A stretch of 64,000 bases of DNA from Granulicella sp. 5B5 (lineage in GTDB: Bacteria; Acidobacteriota; Terriglobia; Terriglobales; Acidobacteriaceae): assembly GCF_014083945.1 (NCBI RefSeq), contig NZ_CP046444.1:3286001-3350000 (forward strand), given 5' to 3'. Positions within the stretch are counted from its first letter, which is position 1. The number at the start of each line of letters is the position of its first letter. Position numbers and translations under genes: made by a program. Of the stretch, positions 31,691-38,867 are shown one piece after another. The notes below the pieces were generated by a model, which searched no databases, was not told the DNA's origin, and worked only from the letters and a program-made list of their open reading frames with translations.

Positions 31691-33220
31691 GTGAGTGATG
31701 TACTTATCGATCTATTCTGCGGTGGTGGTGGGACATCCACCGGTATGCGCATGGCGTGGGAGCTGCTAGGTAAGACCGAGCACGACTACGAGATGATCGC
31801 GGTGAACCATTGGTCTGTCGCCATCGATACGCACACGGCGAACCATCCGGGCGCGGCGCATCACTGCAAGAGTCTCGCGGAGATTGGCGACCCCTGCAAG
31901 CTGATCACCAGCCGCAACGACCGGCGCGTGAAGCTGCTATGGGCGTCGCCGGAGTGCACCGGGCACAGCCGCGCGCGCGGTGGCAAGCCTGCGAACGACC
32001 AGTCGCGCAGCTCGGCGAACCTGGTCCTCGACTTCCTCGACAAGCTGAACGTCGAGACGCTGATGATTGAGAACGTGCGCGAGTTCGTCGACTGGGGGCC
32101 GCTGGGCGTCGACAACCGCCCGCTGAAGTCGAAGAAGGGATCGCTGTTCAAGCACTGGTTGGAAGGGCTGCGTGTGCGGGGCTACAAGTACGAGTGGCGC
32201 ATCCTGAACTGCGCTGACTACGGTACGCCGACGACGCGGCAACGGTTCTTCCTGATCGCGGTGAAGGGCAACCGCACCATCCGCTGGCCGGAGCCGACGC
32301 ACATTGGCCCCGCAGAGCAAAAGCGGCAGCCACTGTTCGCCGACAGCCGCAAGCCGTGGGTGCCTGCGCGCGACATCATCGACTGGAGCGATCTGGGCAA
32401 GGACATCTTCACCGAGCGGAAGAAGGCGCTGGCTGACAATACGATGGAACGCATCCGCGCCGGCGCTCGCAGGTTCTGGGGCATTGAGATGGATGTGGCC
32501 GCGATGGTGCATGCGGGTGTGGTGCCGCTGTTCGTCGACATGGCCGCGGTGAGCGCTGCGGATCTGCTGGCGTGGAAGAAGCAGCAACCGTTCATTCCAG
32601 AGTTTGAGTTTCGGTTGCTGGATAATTTCGTTGGGCTACCGACGATGCAGTCCTATCAGGTTGACCTGCATGGCACCGCGACGGTGCATGGGATCGATAA
32701 GCCGGTGCAGACGATAACTGCGGGAGGTGGACATGTGGGTGTTGTATCGCCGATTGTGCTGCCGCATCGAGTATTTGAAGAGTTCTCGGTGGACTCGCCG
32801 GATGTGCCTCTGCGGACGATCACGGGAACGCAGACTGTGACGGGTTCGAAGGGTGAGGCGCTGGTGTCACCGTTCATCGCGGAGTACTACGGGACGCGGA
32901 ACATGATCGGTATAGAGCAGCCATTGCCCACGCTGACGACGCGCGACCGGTTCGCACTGGTGGCGATGAGGCTGGACCAGGTGCAGTCGCCGGAATGGCT
33001 GCCTGTGGGTGCTGTAGTGAGCAGGATGGCAATCTTCTTCCGGATGCTGCGGCTGGCAGAGTGCGCCCGTGCGCAGAGCTTTCCGGATGACTACAAGTGG
33101 ACCGGCACGGCGAAGGAGCAGCAGGTGCAGGTAGGTAATGCCGTGCCTCCGCAGATGGCGATGCACCTGACGCTGCCGACGCTGGCGCAGGGGCTGCGCA
33201 GAGATGGGATGGTGGCTTGA
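31691..33220 (+). CDS. C5-cytosine DNA methyltransferase
   Basis: 509 residues. Motif I DLFCGGGGTS (7-16), motif IV WASPECTGHS with catalytic C89, motif VI IENVREF, motif VIII QRFFLIAV and motif X QVGNAVPPQMA are all present, so it is intact. Motif IV has PEC in place of the usual PPC. No restriction partner is nearby, so it is an orphan phage methyltransferase, probably guarding phage DNA against host restriction. A possible GTG start lies at 31691. It is coupled to the next gene through TTGA. Confidence 0.9.
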   Translation: MSDVLIDLFCGGGGTSTGMRMAWELLGKTEHDYEMIAVNHWSVAIDTHTANHPGAAHHCKSLAEIGDPCKLITSRNDRRVKLLWASPECTGHSRARGGKPANDQSRSSANLVLDFLDKLNVETLMIENVREFVDWGPLGVDNRPLKSKKGSLFKHWLEGLRVRGYKYEWRILNCADYGTPTTRQRFFLIAVKGNRTIRWPEPTHIGPAEQKRQPLFADSRKPWVPARDIIDWSDLGKDIFTERKKALADNTMERIRAGARRFWGIEMDVAAMVHAGVVPLFVDMAAVSAADLLAWKKQQPFIPEFEFRLLDNFVGLPTMQSYQVDLHGTATVHGIDKPVQTITAGGGHVGVVSPIVLPHRVFEEFSVDSPDVPLRTITGTQTVTGSKGEALVSPFIAEYYGTRNMIGIEQPLPTLTTRDRFALVAMRLDQVQSPEWLPVGAVVSRMAIFFRMLRLAECARAQSFPDDYKWTGTAKEQQVQVGNAVPPQMAMHLTLPTLAQGLRRDGMVA

Positions 33221-34365
33221 ATTACGCGATCCAAAATATGATCTATGCGTGGGGGCCGAAGGATTACAAGCTGCGCGCGGTACTGCTCGCGATAGCTGCG
33301 TATGCGGATGGCAAGGGTGTTGCTTACCCTGGCCTGCTGACGCTGGCCGACAACTGCTGCTGCGATGTTCGGACGGTGCAGCGGCGGTTGGACGTTCTTG
33401 AGCGTGCGGGCTGGATGTCGATTCAGCGGCGCGCACGAAGTGTAGAGACGGCTCGCGGCTGGGAGAAGCGCGGGAATATATACCAAATCCACCTCAGCCG
33501 GCTGCGTGGCGACGCGCAGGGCCGTATGGGCGGAGCATCTTCGGTCGTGGGCAGCGATGCCCGTCGAGGAGATGTGCAGGATCGGCTTCAGTCGGGGGTG
33601 AAGGATGCCCAGCGAGGAGACGAAAATCATCGGTCGAGGCATGAGGAAAACGCCGTTCGAGATGACAAAACGCAGTTGGCGAGACGACAAAATGAGCCGT
33701 TTGAGACGACAAAACAGGCCGTTCGAGATGACAAAATCGCGGTCCCTCTAATGAACTACCAAGAACTACCAGAGAACTATCAAAGCGAAGAGATACCCCC
33801 TAAAGCCCCCCTCGCAAGCCGAGCACCTGTGGATTTCGCCCCCGCCCCGGATGCGGGAGTGCAACTCTGCCTGAACGTGGGAGAAGCAAGAACAACCGCA
33901 AGTGCAAGAGCAACGGCAACAACGCCGGTCCTGCAGGCGCCTGGGGTTTCGATGGAGCGCGGTGGGGAACTGGGGGGGCGCGTGCTTCCGTTTCGCCGGA
34001 TGCGTGAGCCGCGCGATCCGCACCAGGCGCGGGCGTTGCTGGACGAGAGCGCGCAACGGCTGTTCGACATTGCGATCGACGTGCTGGAGGCTTGCGGGAT
34101 TCCGCGCGAGGTATGCACGCGCAGCCAGCGCAATGCGGTGATGGCGCAGCTGCGGCTCGAGGTGCAGACCACCGGCAAAGCGCTGGCGCTGGTGGCGGCG
34201 GCGGGGATCGAGATGTGGATCGAGTACCAGCGCATGGCGAGCGCCGGTTTTCTGCTGCGCGTGGTGGGGCCGAAGGAGTTCTTTCGCGATGGCTACTGGC
34301 TCGACGAGGCACGGTGGGGTTGGGACAAGATCGGGATGCGGGAGCGGCGACGGAGCCAGTTTTGA
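33217..34365 (+). CDS. Replication initiator-like HTH protein (lambda O-type organisation)
   Basis: 382 residues begun at a TTG that overlaps the methyltransferase stop. The N-terminal 90 residues form a winged HTH (KLRAVLLAIAAYADGKGVAYPGLLTLADNCCCDVRTVQRRLDVLERAGWMSI), as in many phage replication proteins. A polar linker follows, whose DNA holds four regularly spaced iterons (33659-33736). The C-terminal domain (TRSQRNAVMAQLRLEVQTTG...WIEYQRMASAGFLLRVVGPKEFF) probably binds a partner. An origin inside the initiator gene is the lambda O design. Confidence 0.65.
   Translation: MNYAIQNMIYAWGPKDYKLRAVLLAIAAYADGKGVAYPGLLTLADNCCCDVRTVQRRLDVLERAGWMSIQRRARSVETARGWEKRGNIYQIHLSRLRGDAQGRMGGASSVVGSDARRGDVQDRLQSGVKDAQRGDENHRSRHEENAVRDDKTQLARRQNEPFETTKQAVRDDKIAVPLMNYQELPENYQSEEIPPKAPLASRAPVDFAPAPDAGVQLCLNVGEARTTASARATATTPVLQAPGVSMERGGELGGRVLPFRRMREPRDPHQARALLDESAQRLFDIAIDVLEACGIPREVCTRSQRNAVMAQLRLEVQTTGKALALVAAAGIEMWIEYQRMASAGFLLRVVGPKEFFRDGYWLDEARWGWDKIGMRERRRSQF
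33659..33736 (+). repeat. Four 22-bp-spaced iterons, candidate replication origin
   Basis: GAGAYGACAAAA occurs at 33659, 33681, 33703 and 33725, each exactly 22 bp apart, mostly preceded by CGTTY. Because 22 is not a multiple of three, the repeats encode different residues each time, so the DNA itself is the conserved object. Just downstream is a lower-GC stretch with the repeated word GAACTAYC. Confidence 0.75.
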
Positions 34366-34541
34366 AAACTCCACACTGGTGGATTACGAAGGATGGAGAT
34401 CATGCATGCCTTGAGATGTACGAGGCGCACTACTCGGCCTACGTCTATGCGGATGGGCGCGAACATCCTGAGCGATACGTTTCAATGGAAGACGTGTGGC
34501 GCGAGCTTGAGCAACGTGTAGCAGCTGGCAATGCGTCGTGA
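34362..34541 (+). CDS. Hypothetical 59-residue protein
   Basis: A TTG at 34362 overlaps the initiator gene stop (TTGA), the same coupling used one gene earlier. The product reads MKTPHWWITKDGDHACLEMY then HYSAYVYADGREHPERYVSMEDVWRELEQRV, compact and acidic. No family recognised. It is the last gene before the repeat-rich gap. Confidence 0.5.
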   Translation: MKTPHWWITKDGDHACLEMYEAHYSAYVYADGREHPERYVSMEDVWRELEQRVAAGNAS

Positions 34542-34560
34542 TGTTCCACGTGCCACAAAC

Positions 34561-34584
34561 CTTTTTACGCAAAAAGATTTTGCG
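34561..34584. promoter_or_regulatory. Overlapping AT-rich palindromes
   Basis: CTTTTT-ACGC-AAAAAG (34561-34576) overlaps the perfect dyad CGCAAAA-AGA-TTTTGCG (34568-34584). They lie 20 bases past the last gene stop. They could act as a protein-binding site or an attenuating switch; no T-run follows. Confidence 0.45.
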
Positions 34585-34603
34585 GTAGATTCACCCTTCA
34601 GAC

Positions 34604-34693
34604 CGGTCAATATCGGGTGATATCGGGAGACTTGGGGCGATCTCGGGGAGTAGCGGCGCGTAACGGTCAATATCGGGTGATATCGGGAGACTT
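34604..34693. repeat. 30-bp direct repeat pair with inner ATATCGGG repeats
   Basis: A 30-bp word is perfectly repeated at 34604-34633 and 34664-34693, 60 bp start to start. Inside each copy ATATCGGG occurs twice with a 10-bp period, and a diverged ATCTCGGG lies between. The whole gap from 34542 to 34938 holds no gene; it also has hairpins CCACGA/TCGTGG near 34778 and GCGCT/AGCGC near 34883. The region could hold late-operon control elements or a secondary origin. Confidence 0.65.
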
Positions 34694-34938
34694 TGCATTT
34701 TGTTGTTGAAGTGCACAGAGACGTGTGTCAGAGTCTCGCTTGTAGTACACAATCTGCCTGCTGCTAGCAGCGCCCAATCCCCACGATGAGAGTCGTGGAG
34801 TGCGGGGTTTCTCGGGAGTCAACCGGGGCGTAGTCGAAGTGAAGGCGGGCGGAGCTATCCCTAAATAAAGTGATGACGAAGACGCGCTGCGAAGCGCGAT
34901 TGCGTTGTTCTGCGTTTGAAACCGATTGAGGTCCCCTG

Positions 34939-35364
34939 ATGGCGCGCAAACTTGAGCTTTGCTGCTTCGATGTTCGGTTGGGCGCTTTCCGCACCTCGCG
35001 CTATGTGCACTTTGGTGCGGGTGAGCGCATGGTGAGAGAGGGGAAGGCCGAGTACGTGCTCGATGAAGAGCAGAACGTGGTGGGGTTCGTGCTGAAGTCT
35101 CATGGGGGGGTAGAGTTGCTAGCGCCAAAGCCGGTGAATACACCGGAAAGGTTCAAGGCTTCGGTGATGCGCGCGAGTGAGGCGACGTTGTCGCTGCATG
35201 AGATGGATTTGGCTGCATGCGGGCGTTCGCGGACGTTGGGTTTGTCGAAGGCGCAACGGTTAGTGCGTGAGATGCGTGGGGAGATCACGGAAGACTTTGT
35301 GGAGCTGGCGATGGTGAAGGCGGCGAGCTTTCGCACGGCAGTTGCAGTGGGATGTGCAGGATGA
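34939..35364 (+). CDS. Hypothetical phage protein
   Basis: 141 residues, first gene after the repeat region. The N-terminal part has LELCCFDVRLGAFRTSRYVHFGAGERMVREGKAEYVLDEEQNVVGFVL; the C-terminal part is helical (RTLGLSKAQRLVREMRGEITEDFVELAMVKAASFRTA). No domain recognised. Position before the lysis genes raises the possibility of a late regulator. Coupled by ATGA to the next gene. Confidence 0.55.
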   Translation: MARKLELCCFDVRLGAFRTSRYVHFGAGERMVREGKAEYVLDEEQNVVGFVLKSHGGVELLAPKPVNTPERFKASVMRASEATLSLHEMDLAACGRSRTLGLSKAQRLVREMRGEITEDFVELAMVKAASFRTAVAVGCAG

Positions 35365-35573
35365 TCAGCACGCAGCGTGAGGTGAAGGTCGAGCCGAAGT
35401 ATTGCGAGAGCAAGGGCTGCGGCAAACTGTTCTTTCCCGAGGTGGGGACAGGTGCTCGCGATTGTCCGAATTGTGCGGGTCGCGGCTACAACAAGCTGCT
35501 GACTCGTGTGGAGAGCCGGCGCAAGTTGCCGGCGCGAGTGGTGGCTATCGACCAGTTCAAGCATGTGATGTAG
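35361..35573 (+). CDS. Small zinc-ribbon protein
   Basis: 70 residues from ATG 35361 (ATGA). The sequence YCESKGCGKLFFPEVGTGARDCPNCAGRGYNKLL has two cysteine pairs suited to a zinc ribbon. A basic C-terminal half follows. It may pair with the previous gene as a small late regulator, but this is inference from position. Confidence 0.55.
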   Translation: MISTQREVKVEPKYCESKGCGKLFFPEVGTGARDCPNCAGRGYNKLLTRVESRRKLPARVVAIDQFKHVM

Positions 35574-35606
35574 AGCAATGGCACGAAGCTCATGGAGGGG
35601 TTGGAG

Positions 35607-35843
35607 ATGAATGCTGCCGCATGGGCTGCGTTGTTTGCTGGGATGGGTTTTCTACTGACGCTGTTTGGCGTGATCTTCCTGGGTGGCAAACTGTCGCAGC
35701 GGGTGGATGAGCATGGCGGCAGACTCGACGATCATGATGTGACGCTGGGCAGCCACGGCATCCGGTTATCTGCGGTTGAGAAAGATGCTGCCTATCTGAA
35801 GGGTTGGCACGAAGGCCGCAGCGATGCGAGGCATGAGCAGTAG
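35607..35843 (+). CDS. Membrane protein with coiled coil, holin- or spanin-like candidate
   Basis: 78 residues from ATG 35607, with GGAGG eight bases upstream (ATG 35592 lacks a site). An N-terminal membrane helix (AAWAALFAGMGFLLTLFGVIFLGG) is followed by a heptad-like region (LSQRVDEHGGRLDDHDVTLGSHGIRLSAVEKDAAYLKGW). It sits directly before the endolysin gene, so a lysis role is likely from context. Confidence 0.55.
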   Translation: MNAAAWAALFAGMGFLLTLFGVIFLGGKLSQRVDEHGGRLDDHDVTLGSHGIRLSAVEKDAAYLKGWHEGRSDARHEQ

Positions 35844-35852
35844 AGGTGAGTG

Positions 35853-36356
35853 ATGGCAGCTATTACAGCACAGCAGGCTGGATCGGCGAATCGGATTGCG
35901 TTTCTCGATCTGCTGGCCTTCAGCGAGGGGACGTCAAGTGAGGAGCTGACGCAGAACGATGGGTATGACGTCATCGTGACAGGCGTGGATGGTGGCGAAG
36001 TGTTTACCGATTATAGCGATCATCCTTTTGCGCACCGTGCAGCGAAGGTGATTCGTAAAGGTCCTCCGGTGCTGGTATCGACGGCCAGTGGGCGCTATCA
36101 GCTGCTGTATCGGTTTTGGACGAGCTATAAGGCTTCGCTGAAGTTGGCTGATTTCTCGCCTCTATCGCAGGACCTGGTGGCGCTCCAGCAGATCCGAGAA
36201 CGCAATGCGCTCACGATGATTGATGCTGGCGACTTCGATCTGGCGATCTCGCAGTGCTCGTCGATCTGGGCGAGTCTGCCTGGGAATAGCTATGGACAGG
36301 GTGGCAAGCCAATGGGTGTGCTGCTGGCGAAGGTGCTGGAGTTGCAAAGCGCGTGA
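35853..36356 (+). CDS. Lambda R-type endolysin (GH104 lytic transglycosylase)
   Basis: 167 residues. It closely follows the lambda R pattern: IAFLDLLAFSEGT with catalytic E25, NDGYDVIVTG, FTDYSDHPF, SGRYQLLYRFW, LKLADFSPLSQDLVALQQI and SSIWASLPGNSYGQ. The enzyme cleaves peptidoglycan glycan strands to end the infection. No signal peptide is present, so it needs a holin. GTG 35850 is in frame, but ATG 35853 after GAGGTGAG is preferred. Confidence 0.92.
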   Translation: MAAITAQQAGSANRIAFLDLLAFSEGTSSEELTQNDGYDVIVTGVDGGEVFTDYSDHPFAHRAAKVIRKGPPVLVSTASGRYQLLYRFWTSYKASLKLADFSPLSQDLVALQQIRERNALTMIDAGDFDLAISQCSSIWASLPGNSYGQGGKPMGVLLAKVLELQSA

Positions 36357-36445
36357 TGGTGGCGAAGAAGAAAAATCCGAAGCCTAAGACGAAGCGCGTG
36401 GCTGGTGTTGCGAACGCGGGTGCCGCTTCCCGCGTGAGATTTTGA
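36356..36445 (+). CDS. 29-residue basic peptide
   Basis: The ATG shares a base with the endolysin stop (TGATG). The product MVAKKKNPKPKTKRVAGVAN then AGAASRVRF is very basic, with no membrane helix. Coupling is the main support; it could also be an untranslated spacer. No family known. Confidence 0.35.
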   Translation: MVAKKKNPKPKTKRVAGVANAGAASRVRF

Positions 36446-36454
36446 GGGACGACG

Positions 36455-36658
36455 ATGGTCATCGACATGAACGAGATTCACTGCAGTCCGAAGACGACGC
36501 TGCTGGGTTTGGGACTGTTTCTGTCGATGGCGAATCAGAGTGTGAAGTTTGATGTTGCCGGCCATCTCGCCATGACGCAGCGAGACTGGTTTGGATTTGT
36601 GGTTGCTGTTGGATTGGGCTTGGTCGGCTTGTTTAGCAAAGATGCGGACTCGAAGTGA
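36455..36658 (+). CDS. Small membrane protein, holin candidate
   Basis: 67 residues with two hydrophobic segments (TLLGLGLFLSMANQS and WFGFVVAVGLGLVGLF) and a charged C-terminus KDADSK. It lies two genes past the endolysin and a GAGGGA ribosome site precedes it. Size and topology fit a class II holin; there is no sequence match I recognise. Confidence 0.5.
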   Translation: MVIDMNEIHCSPKTTLLGLGLFLSMANQSVKFDVAGHLAMTQRDWFGFVVAVGLGLVGLFSKDADSK

Positions 36659-37113
36659 TGATCCAACTCAATCCGTTTGCGTTGCTGGCGCGATTGGTGG
36701 TGACGGCGCCGAAGAAGAGTTTGCAGGGTCCGCAGACAGCGGTGACTGCGATGGCACGTGCGGCTGAGGCTGCAGTGCCGAGTAAGCCTGCGAAAGCAGA
36801 GGAGAGCAATATGGCAACCATTGGAACGATTTTTGTGGACGTGGAGCATGCGGTCGAAGTGGGCGCTGCTGATGTGTTGAAGGTGCTGACGAAGACGACG
36901 GCTGAGCTTCCGAAGGTGACGGCTGCCGCTCCGAAGGTAGCTGCATCGCTCGCGGTGCTGCTGGGTCAGGTCGGCACTGCAGTGACGGACACAAGCTCGG
37001 CGGCGAATGCTGGAGGCCTGAACATCGTGCTGGACAATGCCACTCTGGCGGCAGTGAAAGAAGTGTGGCCGGATACGAAGGCGTTTCTGGCAACGCTCGG
37101 GATCAACGTCTAA
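36658..37113 (+). CDS. Hypothetical lysis-module protein
   Basis: 151 residues from ATG 36658 (TGATG coupling). A first part is basic and Ala-rich; from about residue 53 the sequence MATIGTIFVDVEHAVEVGAADVLKVLTKT leads to Ala/Val/Thr-rich helices. An internal ATG near 36811 could give a second product. No family recognised. Confidence 0.5.
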   Translation: MIQLNPFALLARLVVTAPKKSLQGPQTAVTAMARAAEAAVPSKPAKAEESNMATIGTIFVDVEHAVEVGAADVLKVLTKTTAELPKVTAAAPKVAASLAVLLGQVGTAVTDTSSAANAGGLNIVLDNATLAAVKEVWPDTKAFLATLGINV

Positions 37114-37116
37114 CCC

Positions 37117-37800
37117 GTGCAGAAAGTCAAAGACATTACGTGGATCGTGGCGGCGGCGCTGCTCATTGCCTGTGCGGTGTCTGTCACGATCTTCGTGTGT
37201 CTGCGGCTGCATCAGTTGGGTAAGGATGAGACTGTGTTGGTGAGTGGTGTGCAGGCCTCGCTGAACACGATCAACGCTGGTTGTATGGGACGCGTCGGCG
37301 GAACGCTATGTGTGGTGAATGAAGATCTGCTGGATGCGGGCAATCTGATCGATCGCTCCGCGTATGTGATGAAGCGCGAGCAGTCATTTCTCGATAAGAC
37401 GCTGCCAGGTTTGACGACGCAGTTGCTGGGCTCGTTGATGAAGGTCGATGTGGCTGCGGGCGATCTTGATCCTCTGCTGAAAAGCGTGACGATGCGTGTG
37501 GACGCACTGGGTCCAATAGAGAGCAATCTGGCTGATGCCAGCTCGGCGGCGACGAAGGGCGTGAATGACTTCGATGCGCGTGTGAACTCGCAGGAAGTGA
37601 CGAATGCGCTGAACGCAGGCTCCAAGGCTGCGCTGTTCTTTGCGGACACATCCAAGCATGTCGATAGCATGACGACGACGGCTGATGCTGTCGAGACAAA
37701 GATTTCGGCGCCGTTTCTGAATCCGAAGCCGAAGCATTGGTACGACTACATCAAGCCAAGCTGGGAGTTGTTGTGGCAGGCTGGCATGCTGGCGAAGTGA
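37117..37800 (+). CDS. Membrane-anchored helical protein
   Basis: 227 residues begun at GTG 37117. One N-terminal membrane helix (ITWIVAAALLIACAVSVTIFVCL) is followed by about 180 residues of extended helix and a Trp/Pro tail (PKPKHWYDYIKPSWELLWQ). Two cysteines (GCMGRVGGTLCV) could form a disulfide outside. The form resembles DUF948 or methyl-accepting-type rods. Its place after the lysis genes suggests an envelope role such as a spanin-like link. Confidence 0.5.
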   Translation: MQKVKDITWIVAAALLIACAVSVTIFVCLRLHQLGKDETVLVSGVQASLNTINAGCMGRVGGTLCVVNEDLLDAGNLIDRSAYVMKREQSFLDKTLPGLTTQLLGSLMKVDVAAGDLDPLLKSVTMRVDALGPIESNLADASSAATKGVNDFDARVNSQEVTNALNAGSKAALFFADTSKHVDSMTTTADAVETKISAPFLNPKPKHWYDYIKPSWELLWQAGMLAK

Positions 37801-37806
37801 GCGTCG

Positions 37807-38178
37807 ATGGCAAAGCGGCCCTGTAATGGAAAGCCTGGATGTGTGGCGCTGGTTTGGAGGGGTTGCTGTGACGCATGTGCGCCGACGCACTCGCCACGAA
37901 AGAGAAGTGAGGCGGCGCGGCCAAGTGCTCATAAGCGTGGATATGACAGGCGTTGGGCAGCGTATAGCGCGGCGCGATTGCGGAAGCATCCATTCTGTGT
38001 GGGCTGGCCGAAAGGGTGTCATGAACCGCGTGTGGTGCTGGCGACAGTGACGGACCATGTCATCCCAGCGCATGGACAGAGTGATCCGCTGTTTTGGGAC
38101 GGGAAGAACCATCAGTCGCTGTGTGCTGGATGTCACGGAGTGAAGACAGCGACAGAGGACGGCGGCTTTGGGCGGTAA
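37807..38178 (+). CDS. HNH endonuclease
   Basis: 123 residues. The HNH core reads VTDHVIPAHGQSDPLFWDGKNHQSLCAGCHGVKTATEDGG, with the usual CxxC pair ahead of the last His and an N-terminal cysteine set (CCDACAP). HNH enzymes encoded just before the terminase genes take part in DNA packaging in HK97-like phages. Full length and apparently intact. Confidence 0.87.
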   Translation: MAKRPCNGKPGCVALVWRGCCDACAPTHSPRKRSEAARPSAHKRGYDRRWAAYSAARLRKHPFCVGWPKGCHEPRVVLATVTDHVIPAHGQSDPLFWDGKNHQSLCAGCHGVKTATEDGGFGR

Positions 38179-38346
38179 GTAATGTCATTGCAATAGATGG
38201 GATGGGGGGTCGAAATCTCTCCAGCCCATGGCCGCGCAGACCGTGCCCAAACCAAATTTACGCTTCCGCGAAAAACGTCTTTTGACTTATGGAATCAGGG
38301 TTTTGCCACCTCTTGAAGCGAGGTTTATTGGCTGTCGATGCAACTA

Positions 38347-38372
38347 GCGTCGCGTAAACGCGTTGGCGACGC
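38347..38372. other. Inverted repeat before terminase genes
   Basis: GCGTCGC and GCGACGC, 7-bp arms with a 12-nt loop, lie 20 bases before the small terminase ATG in a 214-base gap. This gap between HNH and terminase is where cos sites are often found; no cos can be proved from sequence. Confidence 0.4.
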
Positions 38373-38392
38373 CTTCTCGTTGAGGTAATTCC

Positions 38393-38848
38393 ATGGGGCG
38401 ACATCGCAAATCAACCGCCGAACTCGAACGTAAGGGTGCATTCAACCATGACCCTGCGCGCGGGCAAGCACGTTCATTGGAGCCGGTAGTTACCGGCCCG
38501 CTTGGCCCTCCTCCACCTGACTTTGTCCCCGAAGGCACCGAACTCGGCTATCGCAACAAAGCAAAGCTGCTCCAAGCGTGGCGAGATCTAGAGGCCGCGA
38601 CGAAAGAAGTGCTTGTAACCTCCGCTGATCGCCTGCACTTCGAGACCACAGCGCGCCTGCTCGCACAGTCCCGTGAACCCGGAGCTCCTACCAGTGTCTT
38701 CTCGCAGCTCAACCGATACCTCAGCCAGCTCGGGCTCAACCCTGCCAGTCGAAGTCTCGTCAACGGTGTTGGTGTCAAAACTACGGAGCAGGAAGAAGAC
38801 GAGTGGAAGCAAGCCGCTGACGGCAGTACCGGACTACCAGTTCAGTAG
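38393..38848 (+). CDS. P27-family small terminase subunit
   Basis: 151 residues. The opening MGRHRKSTAELERKGAFNHDPAR and the helical body (NKAKLLQAWRDLEAATKEVLVTSADRLHFETTARLLAQSRE) match the P27 small-terminase type, which recognises phage DNA for packaging. It precedes the large subunit, as usual. The C-terminal part is polar. Confidence 0.82.
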   Translation: MGRHRKSTAELERKGAFNHDPARGQARSLEPVVTGPLGPPPPDFVPEGTELGYRNKAKLLQAWRDLEAATKEVLVTSADRLHFETTARLLAQSREPGAPTSVFSQLNRYLSQLGLNPASRSLVNGVGVKTTEQEEDEWKQAADGSTGLPVQ

Positions 38849-38867
38849 CCCTTATGTTGAGAAAGCG

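Noticed and set aside
34604-34693. CRISPR array
   Set aside because: Only two copies of the 30-bp word with a 30-base gap, internal 10-bp periodicity and no cas genes.
34667-35143. Minus-strand 158-codon frame over the repeat region
   Set aside because: It crosses the direct repeats and the start of a coupled plus-strand gene and has no start signal.
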